From Vibrio diazotrophicus (GTDB taxonomy: Bacteria; Pseudomonadota; Gammaproteobacteria; Enterobacterales; Vibrionaceae): DNA of 64,000 nt. Every line of letters begins with the position of its first letter. The stretch's first letter is position 1. Shown here piece after piece: positions 24,786 through 34,568 of the stretch. Both the position numbers and the translations under genes were made by a program. The stretch spans positions 2,046,001-2,110,000 of the forward strand of contig NZ_CP151842.1 of the NCBI RefSeq assembly GCF_038452265.1, read 5' to 3'. Below the pieces are notes generated by a model. It saw only the letters and a program-made list of their open reading frames with translations, was not told the origin of the DNA and ran no database searches.

Positions 24786-26090
24786 TTATCTTTCCCAATA
24801 CGCTTCTTCTAAGCTATCTTCACGCTCAGGAAGACCTCGAGATAAACGAGGAGAATGCTGAGCTAGCACTTCATAACTTACACGGTTTGCATATTTACAA
24901 ACTTGTGAGAAAGAAGAATAGGTTAAGAAATTATGTTGGTGCTTACTTGAATTAGGCACATTACCTTTATGATATTTATTAGCTGCCATGTCATGAAGCA
25001 ATGCAGACAAAGCAGCATCACCTGCCCCATTCGTGTTCTTAATTTTCTCTGGACCACCCATATAAGGTGAAATATGAGAATAAACTCGAGTTGGATTTTC
25101 GCAGCTCAGTCTTGTTGCTGGGCGACTAAATTCGAAGCGATTAAACTCTGGAATCGCACCCGGCAATAATGGTAAAGAAGTCTCTCTTTTACTTTCTTCT
25201 TCGGTATAACCCGCCATATATAAACCAACAGGCCCAGCGGTACATAAAACTAAATCAACCCAATCTAATGCTTTATCCGATGCCATTAATGGATCACTTT
25301 CACCCGTTAATGCTTCTGCTTCATCTTCATTCATTGCAACAACAGAAACGTAATCACGCAAAAATTCTTGCCAATATTTAGGATCATCCTGAATAACGAA
25401 TTTTGTTCCTAATGTTAATACAACTGGCACGTCATACTTCTTTGCATATTCAATTGCGCGCATTGTAGCTTGTGGCATTGGGTCGCCTTCTTTACAACGA
25501 ACCAAATATGCGGTGATCACTAACGCAGATGCATTTTTAAATATTTTTTCAGGAATGCTGTCTGGGTGAAGTTTATTCATTTGGCCTTCGCTAATTGCAA
25601 AAGTACGCTCACCGTCTTCTGTAATTAAAGCGAAACAACGCCCGATTGCTCCGTCAACACCTTGCAGATAATTTAGATCCATCCGGCTAGAGGTATTACA
25701 TAAATAACGATAACCGTAGCTGCCAATTTTAATATCTTGGCTCATCACACCCAATAGCGTTGAACGGTCATCGGCTAGCACAGAATAATTGTGCAAGGTA
25801 TTGCCAATAGTTCCACCCGCAAATTCATTTTTGATTAAACCATTTTGCTTTAACTCAGTGTATAAAGCTTCAGCGGTCTCATCATCAATCACTAAAGAGT
25901 GACCTTTGCTCAGGCCATAACGCTCAATGAGTTCGGAATCCACTTTCGCTTCAATATCAACCAAGGTCTGATCAATACCGATAATATGTGTGCGAGATAA
26001 TCTCTTATTATCTTGCGCTTGGATAACTAATGGATCACGTGCATCGACTGGAAAGTAATGCTTTGACTTACGTTGGCCAGGAAATTTCAT
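24786..26090 (-). CDS. gsk: Inosine-guanosine kinase Gsk
   Basis: The 434-residue PfkB/ribokinase-family protein has an N-terminal substrate motif (GGTIGNTLHNYSVL, about residues 96-109) and the C-terminal NTNGAGDAALSALLHD with the catalytic Asp and anion hole. Length equals that of E. coli Gsk. It phosphorylates guanosine and inosine in purine salvage. It is single-gene and convergent with hns. Confidence 0.96.
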   Translation of the reverse strand: MKFPGQRKSKHYFPVDARDPLVIQAQDNKRLSRTHIIGIDQTLVDIEAKVDSELIERYGLSKGHSLVIDDETAEALYTELKQNGLIKNEFAGGTIGNTLHNYSVLADDRSTLLGVMSQDIKIGSYGYRYLCNTSSRMDLNYLQGVDGAIGRCFALITEDGERTFAISEGQMNKLHPDSIPEKIFKNASALVITAYLVRCKEGDPMPQATMRAIEYAKKYDVPVVLTLGTKFVIQDDPKYWQEFLRDYVSVVAMNEDEAEALTGESDPLMASDKALDWVDLVLCTAGPVGLYMAGYTEEESKRETSLPLLPGAIPEFNRFEFSRPATRLSCENPTRVYSHISPYMGGPEKIKNTNGAGDAALSALLHDMAANKYHKGNVPNSSKHQHNFLTYSSFSQVCKYANRVSYEVLAQHSPRLSRGLPEREDSLEEAYWER

Positions 26091-26365
26091 AACGATAATT
26101 TAGGTGCGTGAGAAGAAAAGAGCCGGAATTTTACCCTGCGTCCAGTAAAGCGGCAACTCAACAAAGGATAGCAAACGTTTACGTAGTAAAAGTTTTTTAC
26201 ACAAGTCTTTTTTACAACGATAGTAGATAACGATTACATTTCTATTTCCCACATCAATGAAGCTGAAATACACCAAATCAGAAGTGTGAACTCAGTCTCT
26301 GATCTGTCCTCAAAAAAGTCTTTCTGTTAGAATCTGCGTCCAAGTCAATCAAGTGGTATTAAGTC

Positions 26366-27490
26366 ATGTCAGATAACCGCAACGCAAACAGCCAAAAGAA
26401 AGTCATTGTAGGCATGTCAGGTGGCGTTGATTCTTCCGTTTCAGCATATCTTCTTCAACAACAAGGCTATCAGGTAGAAGGCTTGTTCATGAAGAACTGG
26501 GAAGAAGACGATAACGAAGAATATTGTACGGCAGCAGAAGATCTTGCCGATGCACAGGCTGTCTGCGACAAACTTGGTATCTATTTACACACGATTAATT
26601 TCGCAGCGGAATACTGGGACAATGTGTTCGAATATTTCTTAGCGGAATACAAAGCGGGTCGCACACCAAACCCAGACATTCTTTGTAACAAAGAAATCAA
26701 GTTCAAAGCATTTTTAGAGTTTGCAGATGAAGTGTTAGATGCAGACTATATAGCTATGGGTCACTATGTTCGTCGCACTTTCGTAGAAGAGGGTGAAAAG
26801 CCACAAATGCTACGTGGTAAAGACAATAATAAAGACCAAAGCTACTTCTTATATACGCTGAGCCACGAACAGGTTGCACGCAGTTTGTTCCCAGTCGGTG
26901 AATTAGAAAAACCAGAGGTTCGCCGTATTGCTGAAGAGCAAGGTTTAATCACTGCGAAGAAAAAAGATTCAACCGGTATCTGTTTTATCGGTGAGCGCAA
27001 ATTTACAGACTTCTTGTCTCGCTATTTGCCTGCTCAACCGGGTAAAATTGAAACCCCTGAAGGTAAAGTTATTGGTGAACATCAAGGCCTTATGTACCAC
27101 ACATTAGGGCAACGCAAAGGCTTGCACATTGGTGGTCAAAAAGGTGGCGGCGGTAACGAAGACCCATGGTACGTAGCAGAGAAAGATCTTAAACGTAACG
27201 TACTTATCGCAGTACAAGGCGCAGACCATCCGTTATTGAAATCATACGGATTAATGGCTTCACAACTTCATTGGGTTGATCGTACGCCAGTGAAAGAAGC
27301 GTTCCGTTGCTCAGTGAAGACACGTTACCGTCAAACTGACATTCCTTGTACCGTTATCCCTGTGGATGACAACAACATCAAGGTGATGTTTGATGACCCA
27401 CAAGTCGCAGTTACCCCAGGACAGTCTGCTGTTTTCTACCAAGGCGATGTATGTCTGGGTGGCGGCATTATTGAACAACGTATTTGTTAA
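26366..27490 (+). CDS. mnmA: tRNA-specific 2-thiouridylase MnmA
   Basis: The 374-residue protein has the PP-loop GMSGGVDSSVSAYLL near the N-terminus, the catalytic Cys in NPDILCNKEIKF and the second Cys in GICFIGERKF. It installs the 2-thio group on U34 of Lys, Glu and Gln tRNAs using sulfur relayed through the Tus proteins. It overlaps no gene but hflD follows after 11 nt, the conserved pairing. Confidence 0.98.
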   Translation: MSDNRNANSQKKVIVGMSGGVDSSVSAYLLQQQGYQVEGLFMKNWEEDDNEEYCTAAEDLADAQAVCDKLGIYLHTINFAAEYWDNVFEYFLAEYKAGRTPNPDILCNKEIKFKAFLEFADEVLDADYIAMGHYVRRTFVEEGEKPQMLRGKDNNKDQSYFLYTLSHEQVARSLFPVGELEKPEVRRIAEEQGLITAKKKDSTGICFIGERKFTDFLSRYLPAQPGKIETPEGKVIGEHQGLMYHTLGQRKGLHIGGQKGGGGNEDPWYVAEKDLKRNVLIAVQGADHPLLKSYGLMASQLHWVDRTPVKEAFRCSVKTRYRQTDIPCTVIPVDDNNIKVMFDDPQVAVTPGQSAVFYQGDVCLGGGIIEQRIC

Positions 27491-27501
27491 GGAGTATTTA
27501 C

Positions 27502-28119
27502 GTGGCTAACACAATTTATGACCGAACTATCGCATTTGCTGGAATTTGCCAAGCTGTCGCTTTAGTGCAAAAAGTAGCGAAAGACGGTTACTGTGATTCA
27601 GACGCGTTTGAAACTTCACTGCGTGCAATTTTAGCAACCAATCCAAGTAATACTATTGGTGTTTTCGGTAGCGAAGCTGATTTGAAGGTCGGTCTTGAGT
27701 GTCTGGTGAATGGCATAGACAGCACCCCTTCAGGCAGTGCTATCACTCGCTACATAATTAGCTTACTGGCTTTAGAACGTAAGTTATCCAGCCGTAGAGA
27801 TGCAATGTCTCAACTGGGTGATCGCATTCAAATGATTGAACGCCAAGTTGAACATTTTGATTTACTTGATGAACAGATGATCAGCAACCTAGCGAGCGTT
27901 TACCTCGATGTGATCAGCCCTATCGGCCCTCGTATTCAAGTTGCAGGTAATCCAGCGGTATTACAGCAAACCGCAAATCAACAAAAAGTGCGCGCACTAC
28001 TGTTATCCGGTATTCGTTGTGCAGTGCTTTGGCGCCAAGTCGGCGGCCGACGTCTCCATCTGGTCTTCGGACGCAAGAAGATGGTTGATCAAGCCAAGAT
28101 ATTACTGGCTAGAATGTAA
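27502..28119 (+). CDS. hflD: High-frequency lysogenization protein HflD
   Basis: A GTG at 27502 preceded by TAAGGAG gives the normal 205-residue protein (V-A-N-T-I-Y-D). An ATG at 27484 inside mnmA is less likely. HflD is a helical, membrane-associated protein that in E. coli binds phage lambda CII; its cellular role remains vague. It is the second gene of the mnmA unit. Confidence 0.94.
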   Translation: MANTIYDRTIAFAGICQAVALVQKVAKDGYCDSDAFETSLRAILATNPSNTIGVFGSEADLKVGLECLVNGIDSTPSGSAITRYIISLLALERKLSSRRDAMSQLGDRIQMIERQVEHFDLLDEQMISNLASVYLDVISPIGPRIQVAGNPAVLQQTANQQKVRALLLSGIRCAVLWRQVGGRRLHLVFGRKKMVDQAKILLARM

Positions 28120-28122
28120 TCG

Positions 28123-28152
28123 TTAGCTCGCACCATGCGAGCTAATTTTTTT
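28123..28152 (+). terminator. mnmA-hflD terminator
   Basis: A 10-bp stem TTAGCTCGCA/TGCGAGCTAA with a CCA loop is followed by seven Ts. It starts 4 nt after the hflD stop. Confidence 0.95.
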
Positions 28153-28269
28153 ACTCATCGTTTTTGAGTAGCAGAAATCTCGCGCAAACGTTTGCGCAAT
28201 ATTCGTGACAATTGCCATTGATACTGGTATAAAGCACACGAAATTTAGAAACCAATTCAGGAGAAGATC

Positions 28270-29640
28270 ATGGAACTGTCAGCATTGACTGCTGTTTCAC
28301 CAGTAGACGGCCGTTACGGCAGTAAAACTATTGCACTACGCAGTATTTTTAGTGAATTTGGCTTACTTAAATACCGTACTATCGTTGAAATTCGCTGGTT
28401 ACAGAAGCTTGCAGCAACAGCTGAGATTGCAGAAGTTCCTGCATTCAGTGAAGAAGCAAACAAATTCCTTGATAGCGTTGCAGCAAACTTCAGCGAAGCT
28501 GATGCACAACGTATCAAAGATATCGAACGCACAACTAACCACGACGTAAAAGCAGTGGAATATTTCTTAAAAGAAAAAGTTGCTGGCGTTCCTGAGCTTC
28601 ACGCAGTTAATGAATTCATTCACTTTGCATGTACTTCTGAAGACATCAACAACACGTCTCACGCTCTGATGCTTAAAGAAGCTCGTGATTCGGTTATTCT
28701 TCCTGAAATCCGTAACATTATTGATGCTATCCGTGGCTTAGCGGTTGAATATCGTGATATCCCACTTCTATCTCGTACTCACGGCCAGCCTGCTTCCCCA
28801 TCGACTATGGGTAAAGAGATGGCGAACGTTGCGTACCGTATGGAACGTCAATACAAGCAAATCGCGAACGTTGAAATCCTAGCGAAAATCAACGGTGCTG
28901 TAGGTAACTACAACGCACACCTTTCTGCTTACCCAACGGTTGATTGGCACAAATTCAGCGAAGAGTTCGTTACAGAATCTCTTGGCGTAACTTGGAACCC
29001 GTACACAACTCAAATCGAACCTCACGATTACATCGCTGAGCTATTTGATGCCGTGGCACGTTTCAACACGATTCTTATCGACTTCGACCGTGACGTTTGG
29101 GGCTACATCGCTCTAGGTCACTTCAAGCAAAGAACAATTGCTGGCGAAATCGGTTCTTCAACCATGCCACACAAAGTTAACCCAATCGATTTCGAAAACT
29201 CAGAAGGTAACTTAGGTCTGGCAAACGCTGTGTTTACTCACCTAGCACAAAAACTGCCTATCTCTCGCTGGCAACGTGACCTTACAGACTCAACGGTACT
29301 ACGTAACCTAGGCGTGGGCGTGGGTTATGCAATCATTGCCTACACGTCGACTCTGAAAGGTATCAGCAAGCTAGAAGTGAACCGCGAAGCTCTACTGGCT
29401 GAACTGGATAAGAACTGGGAAGTTCTAGCAGAGCCAGTACAAACAGTGATGCGTCGTTACAGCATTGAAAAGCCATACGAGAAGCTAAAAGAGCTCACTC
29501 GTGGTAAACGTGTTGACGGTGAAGCAATGCGTAACTTCATTGATGGCCTAGAACTGCCAGAAGAAGAAAAAGCGCGTTTGAAAGAAATGACACCTGCAAG
29601 CTATATCGGTCAAGCGATTGAACTAACTGACAAGCTATAA
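28270..29640 (+). CDS. purB: Adenylosuccinate lyase PurB
   Basis: The 456-residue protein has the fumarase/ASL-superfamily signature GSSTMPHKVNPIDFEN (catalytic Ser loop) and the RTHGQPASPSTMGKE His motif. It cleaves SAICAR and adenylosuccinate in purine synthesis. The order mnmA-hflD-purB is standard in gammaproteobacteria. A strong CAGGAGA ribosome site precedes the ATG. Confidence 0.98.
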   Translation: MELSALTAVSPVDGRYGSKTIALRSIFSEFGLLKYRTIVEIRWLQKLAATAEIAEVPAFSEEANKFLDSVAANFSEADAQRIKDIERTTNHDVKAVEYFLKEKVAGVPELHAVNEFIHFACTSEDINNTSHALMLKEARDSVILPEIRNIIDAIRGLAVEYRDIPLLSRTHGQPASPSTMGKEMANVAYRMERQYKQIANVEILAKINGAVGNYNAHLSAYPTVDWHKFSEEFVTESLGVTWNPYTTQIEPHDYIAELFDAVARFNTILIDFDRDVWGYIALGHFKQRTIAGEIGSSTMPHKVNPIDFENSEGNLGLANAVFTHLAQKLPISRWQRDLTDSTVLRNLGVGVGYAIIAYTSTLKGISKLEVNREALLAELDKNWEVLAEPVQTVMRRYSIEKPYEKLKELTRGKRVDGEAMRNFIDGLELPEEEKARLKEMTPASYIGQAIELTDKL

Positions 29641-29657
29641 GCTGTAATTAGATTAAG

Positions 29658-29684
29658 AAAGGGAGGCAGCGCCTCCCTTTTTAT
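29658..29684 (+). terminator. purB terminator
   Basis: A 10-bp stem AAAGGGAGGC/GCCTCCCTTT with an AGC loop is followed by TT and an A/T tail. It may also act on the convergent lipoprotein gene. Confidence 0.9.
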
Positions 29685-29699
29685 TTGCCATAAGTTTAT

Positions 29700-30233
29700 T
29701 TATTGACTCTTTTCGAAGAACAGCGTTACCCGCCCCACTTCAATGCCAAATTTTTTAATCTTGGTGATGTTAAATACCCGAGTCTCATCTTGACGGTAAA
29801 GCCAGTCATCAAAAGTCACCTCAATTTCACCATCGTCCATTTTTAACAAGAAATCATACTTCCACTGAAGTGCATTGCCGACTTCCTGCCCGATAGCGTC
29901 ACCAATAACATCGTCAGCTCGCCCAAGATAGAAACCATTCGACGAACGCTGAATTGCCCAAACCCGTTGGCTCTTCTCGCCATCGTCAAAGACAAAATCT
30001 TCGGTCAGTGTCAGAGTGTTACCGATAATATGCCCTTCAATATCCACTTCAAAGCGTCGAGTCTGCTTGTCGGTATAATCTTGCACCATTCCCCAAGCTT
30101 TCGTGTTGCCCTCGAAATAGCCGAACAGGTCGAATTTCGGTTCGCTTTGATGATAATCCGATAACTCGGCGCTGCATGCTGTCAATAACAGCAATACTGA
30201 CGCCACAAAACTCTTTTTAACCCAACTCATCAT
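29700..30233 (-). CDS. DUF3833 family lipoprotein
   Basis: The 177-residue protein has a lipoprotein signal with lipobox LLTAC (Cys20). The mature part is beta-rich and has the DUF3833 look (FDLFGYFEGNTKAWGMVQD). It is probably exported and anchored in a membrane; biochemical function unknown. Its ATG overlaps the preceding stop (ATGA). It is the last gene of an eight-gene lipid-linked operon. Confidence 0.88.
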   Translation of the reverse strand: MMSWVKKSFVASVLLLLTACSAELSDYHQSEPKFDLFGYFEGNTKAWGMVQDYTDKQTRRFEVDIEGHIIGNTLTLTEDFVFDDGEKSQRVWAIQRSSNGFYLGRADDVIGDAIGQEVGNALQWKYDFLLKMDDGEIEVTFDDWLYRQDETRVFNITKIKKFGIEVGRVTLFFEKSQ

Positions 30234-30787
30234 CGATTCATCCCTAATAGTTGTTGGCGCAAGGTTTGATATTCCGTTTTAGGTGATAACCAAATGGCTA
30301 AAAACGCATCATTCAGTGACTCATCGTCTATCGTTCCCACCACTTTCTGTTCACCAGCGTTGGAAATATAGACGAACTCACCCGCAGTGCCATCCGTAAC
30401 ATAAATCAGCTTTTCACCGGTTTTCACACTGGGAAATATAGTTGTTAATTTTGGCATCCAAGAGCTGATCTTCTCATCACTGAAGCCTTGTTTTTGCCAT
30501 TGTTCTTCTGTTGCTTCGAGCAACTGAGTACTACTGATATCCCTGAGATAGCGAATTTCCAACGCTACGGGATGCGGTGAAATATCACCCTCTAGTTTGT
30601 ACTTGCCATCTGGCGAACGTAACTGGGAGGAGTAAATATCCAGCCACAGCCAAGAGAGCGTCGCCTGACCGACAATTGGCCACTGTTGCCATTGACGAAC
30701 AACATCATTTGTATTTCCCGTTGCGCTGACATTAGCGCTAACGAGTACTATCAGTGTCAGGATTATTGACCGAAACTGAGCAATCAT
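30230..30787 (-). CDS. Chalcone-isomerase-like domain protein
   Basis: The 185-residue protein has a Sec signal (about 1-22, ending VSA). The body resembles bacterial chalcone-isomerase-like proteins (VGQATLSWLWLDIYSSQL, then LEIRYLRDIS). Bacterial members are periplasmic and mostly of unknown role; the fold also occurs in fatty-acid-binding proteins, which would fit this lipid operon. It overlaps the upstream DUF2878 gene by 50 nt. Confidence 0.84.
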   Translation of the reverse strand: MIAQFRSIILTLIVLVSANVSATGNTNDVVRQWQQWPIVGQATLSWLWLDIYSSQLRSPDGKYKLEGDISPHPVALEIRYLRDISSTQLLEATEEQWQKQGFSDEKISSWMPKLTTIFPSVKTGEKLIYVTDGTAGEFVYISNAGEQKVVGTIDDESLNDAFLAIWLSPKTEYQTLRQQLLGMNR

Positions 30788-31262
30788 TAGTAAACACCCT
30801 CATGATTAACCACGCTACACCAGCCCATTGCAGAGTTAATACGACTAGTGAACCTACAACGGATAATGAAAATTCAACCGCTGAAAATTTATATCCAGCC
30901 CAGTAACTCAAAGCGCCACAGACGCCGACAAACAGCATCACCAAGCCTTTACGGTATTTGCTTAAGTGCGGTACCCATTGCCTTGCGTACCAGACAAACA
31001 CCAACCAGAGAGCGGCTAGCCACACAGGTACGTGAGCGCTTTTAAATACCAATAGGCCAAATGCGCTATTAAAGGAATCTAAAGCAATTCCTCCGACACC
31101 AAGCGCTAATATCCTGCCAATGTCATCACGGCTTGAATAGGCAGCGTAACCTAACGTCACTAGCCCCAAAGCCAAAGTCAGCCACTGAAAGCGCTCCTGT
31201 CCCAGAACTGCGAGAAACCAGATTATCTGGAACCAGAGTGATACGACAAATAGGCGCCCCAC
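30738..31262 (-). CDS. DUF2878 inner-membrane protein
   Basis: The 174-residue protein has about five hydrophobic helices and matches the DUF2878 pattern (WFLAVLGQERFQWLTLAL near the N-terminus, DSFNSAFGLLVF in the middle). The start is a GTG at 31262, two bases after the cfa stop. It occurs next to DUF1365 and cfa-like genes in many Vibrio. Function unknown. Confidence 0.83.
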   Translation of the reverse strand: MGRLFVVSLWFQIIWFLAVLGQERFQWLTLALGLVTLGYAAYSSRDDIGRILALGVGGIALDSFNSAFGLLVFKSAHVPVWLAALWLVFVWYARQWVPHLSKYRKGLVMLFVGVCGALSYWAGYKFSAVEFSLSVVGSLVVLTLQWAGVAWLIMRVFTNDCSVSVNNPDTDSTR

Positions 31263-31264
31263 AG

Positions 31265-32506
31265 TTAGCCTCGTTGCAGCGTCATATGTATGGTGCTTAT
31301 GGTTCGCGCGTTAAAGCCACCTTCGCAATAGCAGAAATAGTAACGCCACATACGAATAAAGCGTTCGTCATAACCGAGCAGTGACACTTGCTCAAGTGAC
31401 TGTTCAAAACGCAGCCTCCAGTCTTTCAGGGTTTGAGCATAATCGAGCCCTAAATCAAAAATATCTCTGGTAATCAAATCACTATGCTGAGTAGCCGTTT
31501 GAGTCAGTACCGTAACCGACGGTAAAAAACCACCCGGGAAAATATATTTCTGAATAAAATCAACATTATTGCTGTAATAGTCGTAACGCTGATCGGCGAT
31601 GGTAATCGCTTGTATTGCCATTAAACCTTTTGGTTTTAGTAGCGACTGACACTTCTTGATGTAAGACTTAAGATACTGCTTACCCACTGCTTCAATCATT
31701 TCGATAGAAACCAGCTTATCGTACTGACCTTCCAACATTCGGTAGTCTTGCTTAAGTAAAGTGACGTGGTCACCTAAACCTGCGCGCTCAATTTGCTCTT
31801 TCGCATAACTGTATTGTTCTTCCGAGATGGTGGTGGTGGTGACATGGCATCCGTATGTTTGAGCCATGTAAATCGCCATAGCGCCCCAACCTGTACCGAT
31901 TTCAATTACATGGTCACTCGGTTCCAGTTCTAACTGCTGGCAGAGGCGTTCCATCTTGTTAATCTGCGCTTGCTCTAATGTGTCATTTGGCGATGAGTAC
32001 AACGCACTTGAGTAGAGCATTCGTTTGTCTAGGAAGGTCTTGTAAAGTTCATTTCCCAGATCATAATGCGCTTCGATGTTTTCTTTGGCCTGATCAACGG
32101 AATTTCGTTTGAACCAATGGCCAACCTTATACGCCCACTGCGTCAACCAACTGCTGCGTTGCTCGATTCTGTCTAACGCACTCATGTTTTTCGCCATAAG
32201 TTCCATTAGAGCCGTTAGATTTGGGCTATCCCACCAGTCATCCATATACGCTTCTGCGGCTGCAATGCTGCCACCTTTCAATAGTCGCGAATAAAAATCA
32301 GGATGTTTAACCCAGATCACTGCATGAGGTTCATCTTGATTTTTATGACCAAACTGCTGCTGATTAGACGCCTGATCAGAAAAAGACTCCACAATCGTTA
32401 AGCTGCCGACATCCAAGTACTGCAAACATTTAAATGCAACGTTGCGAGCGCTTTTCTGCCACGCAGATAAGCTGGTTGGCATATCCATAGAAGTCACATT
32501 TATCAT
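31265..32506 (-). CDS. cfa: Cyclopropane-fatty-acyl-phospholipid synthase family protein
   Basis: The 413-residue class I methyltransferase has its SAM-binding loop in VIEIGTGWGAMAIYM (about residues 185-199) and the acidic residue near VSIEMIEAVG that binds bicarbonate in Cfa enzymes. It transfers a methylene or methyl from SAM to unsaturated phospholipid acyl chains. The genomic context (FAD protein, DUF1365) is that of the second, operon-encoded Cfa type, so a methylated or furan fatty-acid product is possible instead of a plain cyclopropane. Its ATG overlaps the DUF1365 stop (ATGA). Confidence 0.9.
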   Translation of the reverse strand: MINVTSMDMPTSLSAWQKSARNVAFKCLQYLDVGSLTIVESFSDQASNQQQFGHKNQDEPHAVIWVKHPDFYSRLLKGGSIAAAEAYMDDWWDSPNLTALMELMAKNMSALDRIEQRSSWLTQWAYKVGHWFKRNSVDQAKENIEAHYDLGNELYKTFLDKRMLYSSALYSSPNDTLEQAQINKMERLCQQLELEPSDHVIEIGTGWGAMAIYMAQTYGCHVTTTTISEEQYSYAKEQIERAGLGDHVTLLKQDYRMLEGQYDKLVSIEMIEAVGKQYLKSYIKKCQSLLKPKGLMAIQAITIADQRYDYYSNNVDFIQKYIFPGGFLPSVTVLTQTATQHSDLITRDIFDLGLDYAQTLKDWRLRFEQSLEQVSLLGYDERFIRMWRYYFCYCEGGFNARTISTIHMTLQRG

Positions 32507-33279
32507 TGCGTATTCTCCTTACTACGATTGTTTTCTTTTTTTTGTGTGTTCGGATGATCATGAATCGGCACACCTTTCATCCATAGTTTCAGCGCATGCC
32601 AGTAAATTCCTAATGTCACTTTTATCGCCATAACCGGCGTTTTTGCTAACAAAGCAAGCAAACCTTTGGTGGTAAATTCTTGGCCTTTCATAGCCAGTGT
32701 TGCGTCGAATGCTTTACCTTCGCGATGACATTCCAAATGCACCATTAGAGACTCAGTCAACGGCTTTAACTTCCACTGGTACTGCTGATCTATCGGATTA
32801 AACGGAGAAACATGAAACGCTTTGTCATGTTGCCAGTTCTCTCCGTCAGCGCCCATTTCAGCCGGTATCGCGTAGTAGTGGCGTTCATTCCAAGGTGTAT
32901 TGCTGACCTCTGCCAGCAAATAACGCCACTCACCATTTTCGTCATAGAGGTAATAAAAATTCACAGGGCTGAAATAGATACCTAAGTAGCGCAAGTGAAT
33001 CACGGCAAGCACCTTGCCTTCTATTCGGTTGCCCGTGAGTTCAAACACTTTATCTTGTACAGCCTGTTTGAGTTCACCGTCTCCAAGGTAATCTTCACGG
33101 CGCAATCTTGCCCAGTGCCACCATTTCTCGCCTAGTCCCCATACTTTTTGCGATAACGAAGTCCATTCATCCAAGTCAATGCAGGGCATAAACAAGGAAT
33201 AGGTCAGCGCATGGTTCTTAGGAGTGAAGCGTCTGTGCCTCACACTGCCAACGAGCAGTTGGCTGTTGAGGGCTGACAT
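32503..33279 (-). CDS. DUF1365 family protein
   Basis: The 258-residue protein starts with the family motif VGSVRHRRFTPKNHALTYSLFMPCIDLDE and contains YLGIYFSPVNFYYLYDENG. DUF1365 proteins almost always sit between an FAD-dependent oxidoreductase and a Cfa-like methyltransferase, as here, and are assumed to act with them on membrane acyl chains. No catalytic mechanism is known. It overlaps both neighbours by 1-4 nt. Confidence 0.92.
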   Translation of the reverse strand: MSALNSQLLVGSVRHRRFTPKNHALTYSLFMPCIDLDEWTSLSQKVWGLGEKWWHWARLRREDYLGDGELKQAVQDKVFELTGNRIEGKVLAVIHLRYLGIYFSPVNFYYLYDENGEWRYLLAEVSNTPWNERHYYAIPAEMGADGENWQHDKAFHVSPFNPIDQQYQWKLKPLTESLMVHLECHREGKAFDATLAMKGQEFTTKGLLALLAKTPVMAIKVTLGIYWHALKLWMKGVPIHDHPNTQKKENNRSKENTQ

Positions 33280-34556
33280 TACGCAGCCCCTTTCATCTTG
33301 GCTTCATTAACGCGCGCAATATTGGTCACCACATCTAACGCACTTCGCACGCCATCTTCATGGAAACCGTTGTGCCAGTATGCTCCACAGAACCAAGTAT
33401 GATTTTCTCCGCTGATTTCTGCTTTACGTTGCTGCGCTTTAATCGACTCTTCGGTAAACACTGGATGGTGATAAACAAAGCTGCGAAGAATCTTGTTCGG
33501 GTCGATGTGCTCACTGCTATTTAGTGACACACAGAAAGTCGCTGGTGCATCAATATGCTGCAAAATATTCATGTTATAGGTGAGTGAAGGTAAGTGAGAA
33601 TCCTGCCCTTCATCCCCTCTCAACCAATAGTTCCATGACGCCCAAGCCGCTTTACGCTTAGGCAGTAAACTGGTGTCGGTATGCAGAATCACTTCGTTTG
33701 CCTGATAACCGAGCTGAGACAAGATTTGCTGCTCACTTTCTGTTGCGTCTTCCAGCATCGAAAGCGCCTGATCGCTGTGACAAGCAAAAACCACTTCATC
33801 GAACCACTCGGTTTTGCCAAGACTTGTCACTTCAACACCACCAGCGGCACGTTTTACTTTGTCGACAGGTGAACTGGTGCGAATACTCTGTTTAAACCCT
33901 TGGGTAAGTGGCTCAATGTAAGAGCGAGAGCCGCCTTGAATAACGTTCCATTTAGGACGATTGCTGATATCAAGCAGCCCGTGATTTAAGAAAAAGCGCA
34001 GGAAAAACGTTAATGGAAACGCACGCATATCCGCCAGAGACGACGACCAAATAGCAGCGCCCATTGGAAGAATGTAGTTTTCACAGAAATAATGCGAAAA
34101 GCCATGATGATTGAGAAACTGCCCAAGAGTTTGCAGATTGACTTCAGACTCCTTGGCTTCTTGTTTGGCTAACTTATTAAAACGCAGAATTTCGGAAATA
34201 AACTGATAGAAACGAGGGTTCAGCCAATTACGTTTCTGAGCAAACAGAGTCATGATCGTATGACCATTGTATTCAAGACCATTCGCATCATTACGAACAC
34301 TGAAACTCATTTCGGTCGGCATTGTTGTCACACCTAACTCGGCCATTAAACTAATAAAGTTAGGATATGTACGATCGTTGTAAACAATAAAACCGGTATC
34401 TACCGCGTAAGTTTTTCCGCCAACTTCAACGTCAACCGTGGCTGTATGACCACCAATATAATCATTGGCTTCAAATACCGTAATGTCGTGCTGTTCATGC
34501 AGATAGTAACCGCAAGACAAACCAGAAATACCTGTACCAATAATTGCAATCTTCAT
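33279..34556 (-). CDS. FAD-dependent amine-oxidase/desaturase-like protein
   Basis: The 425-residue protein opens with the dinucleotide-binding motif GTGISGLSCGYYL and the E-A sugar-binding residues (VFEANDYIGGHTATV), and ends with the flavin motif FCGAYWHNGFHEDGVRSALD. It belongs to the NAD(P)-binding Rossmann FAD group related to amine oxidases and phytoene desaturases. In this operon it likely oxidises or desaturates fatty-acyl chains handled by the Cfa homologue. Confidence 0.92.
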   Translation of the reverse strand: MKIAIIGTGISGLSCGYYLHEQHDITVFEANDYIGGHTATVDVEVGGKTYAVDTGFIVYNDRTYPNFISLMAELGVTTMPTEMSFSVRNDANGLEYNGHTIMTLFAQKRNWLNPRFYQFISEILRFNKLAKQEAKESEVNLQTLGQFLNHHGFSHYFCENYILPMGAAIWSSSLADMRAFPLTFFLRFFLNHGLLDISNRPKWNVIQGGSRSYIEPLTQGFKQSIRTSSPVDKVKRAAGGVEVTSLGKTEWFDEVVFACHSDQALSMLEDATESEQQILSQLGYQANEVILHTDTSLLPKRKAAWASWNYWLRGDEGQDSHLPSLTYNMNILQHIDAPATFCVSLNSSEHIDPNKILRSFVYHHPVFTEESIKAQQRKAEISGENHTWFCGAYWHNGFHEDGVRSALDVVTNIARVNEAKMKGAA

Positions 34557-34568
34557 CTTGTTTTCCTT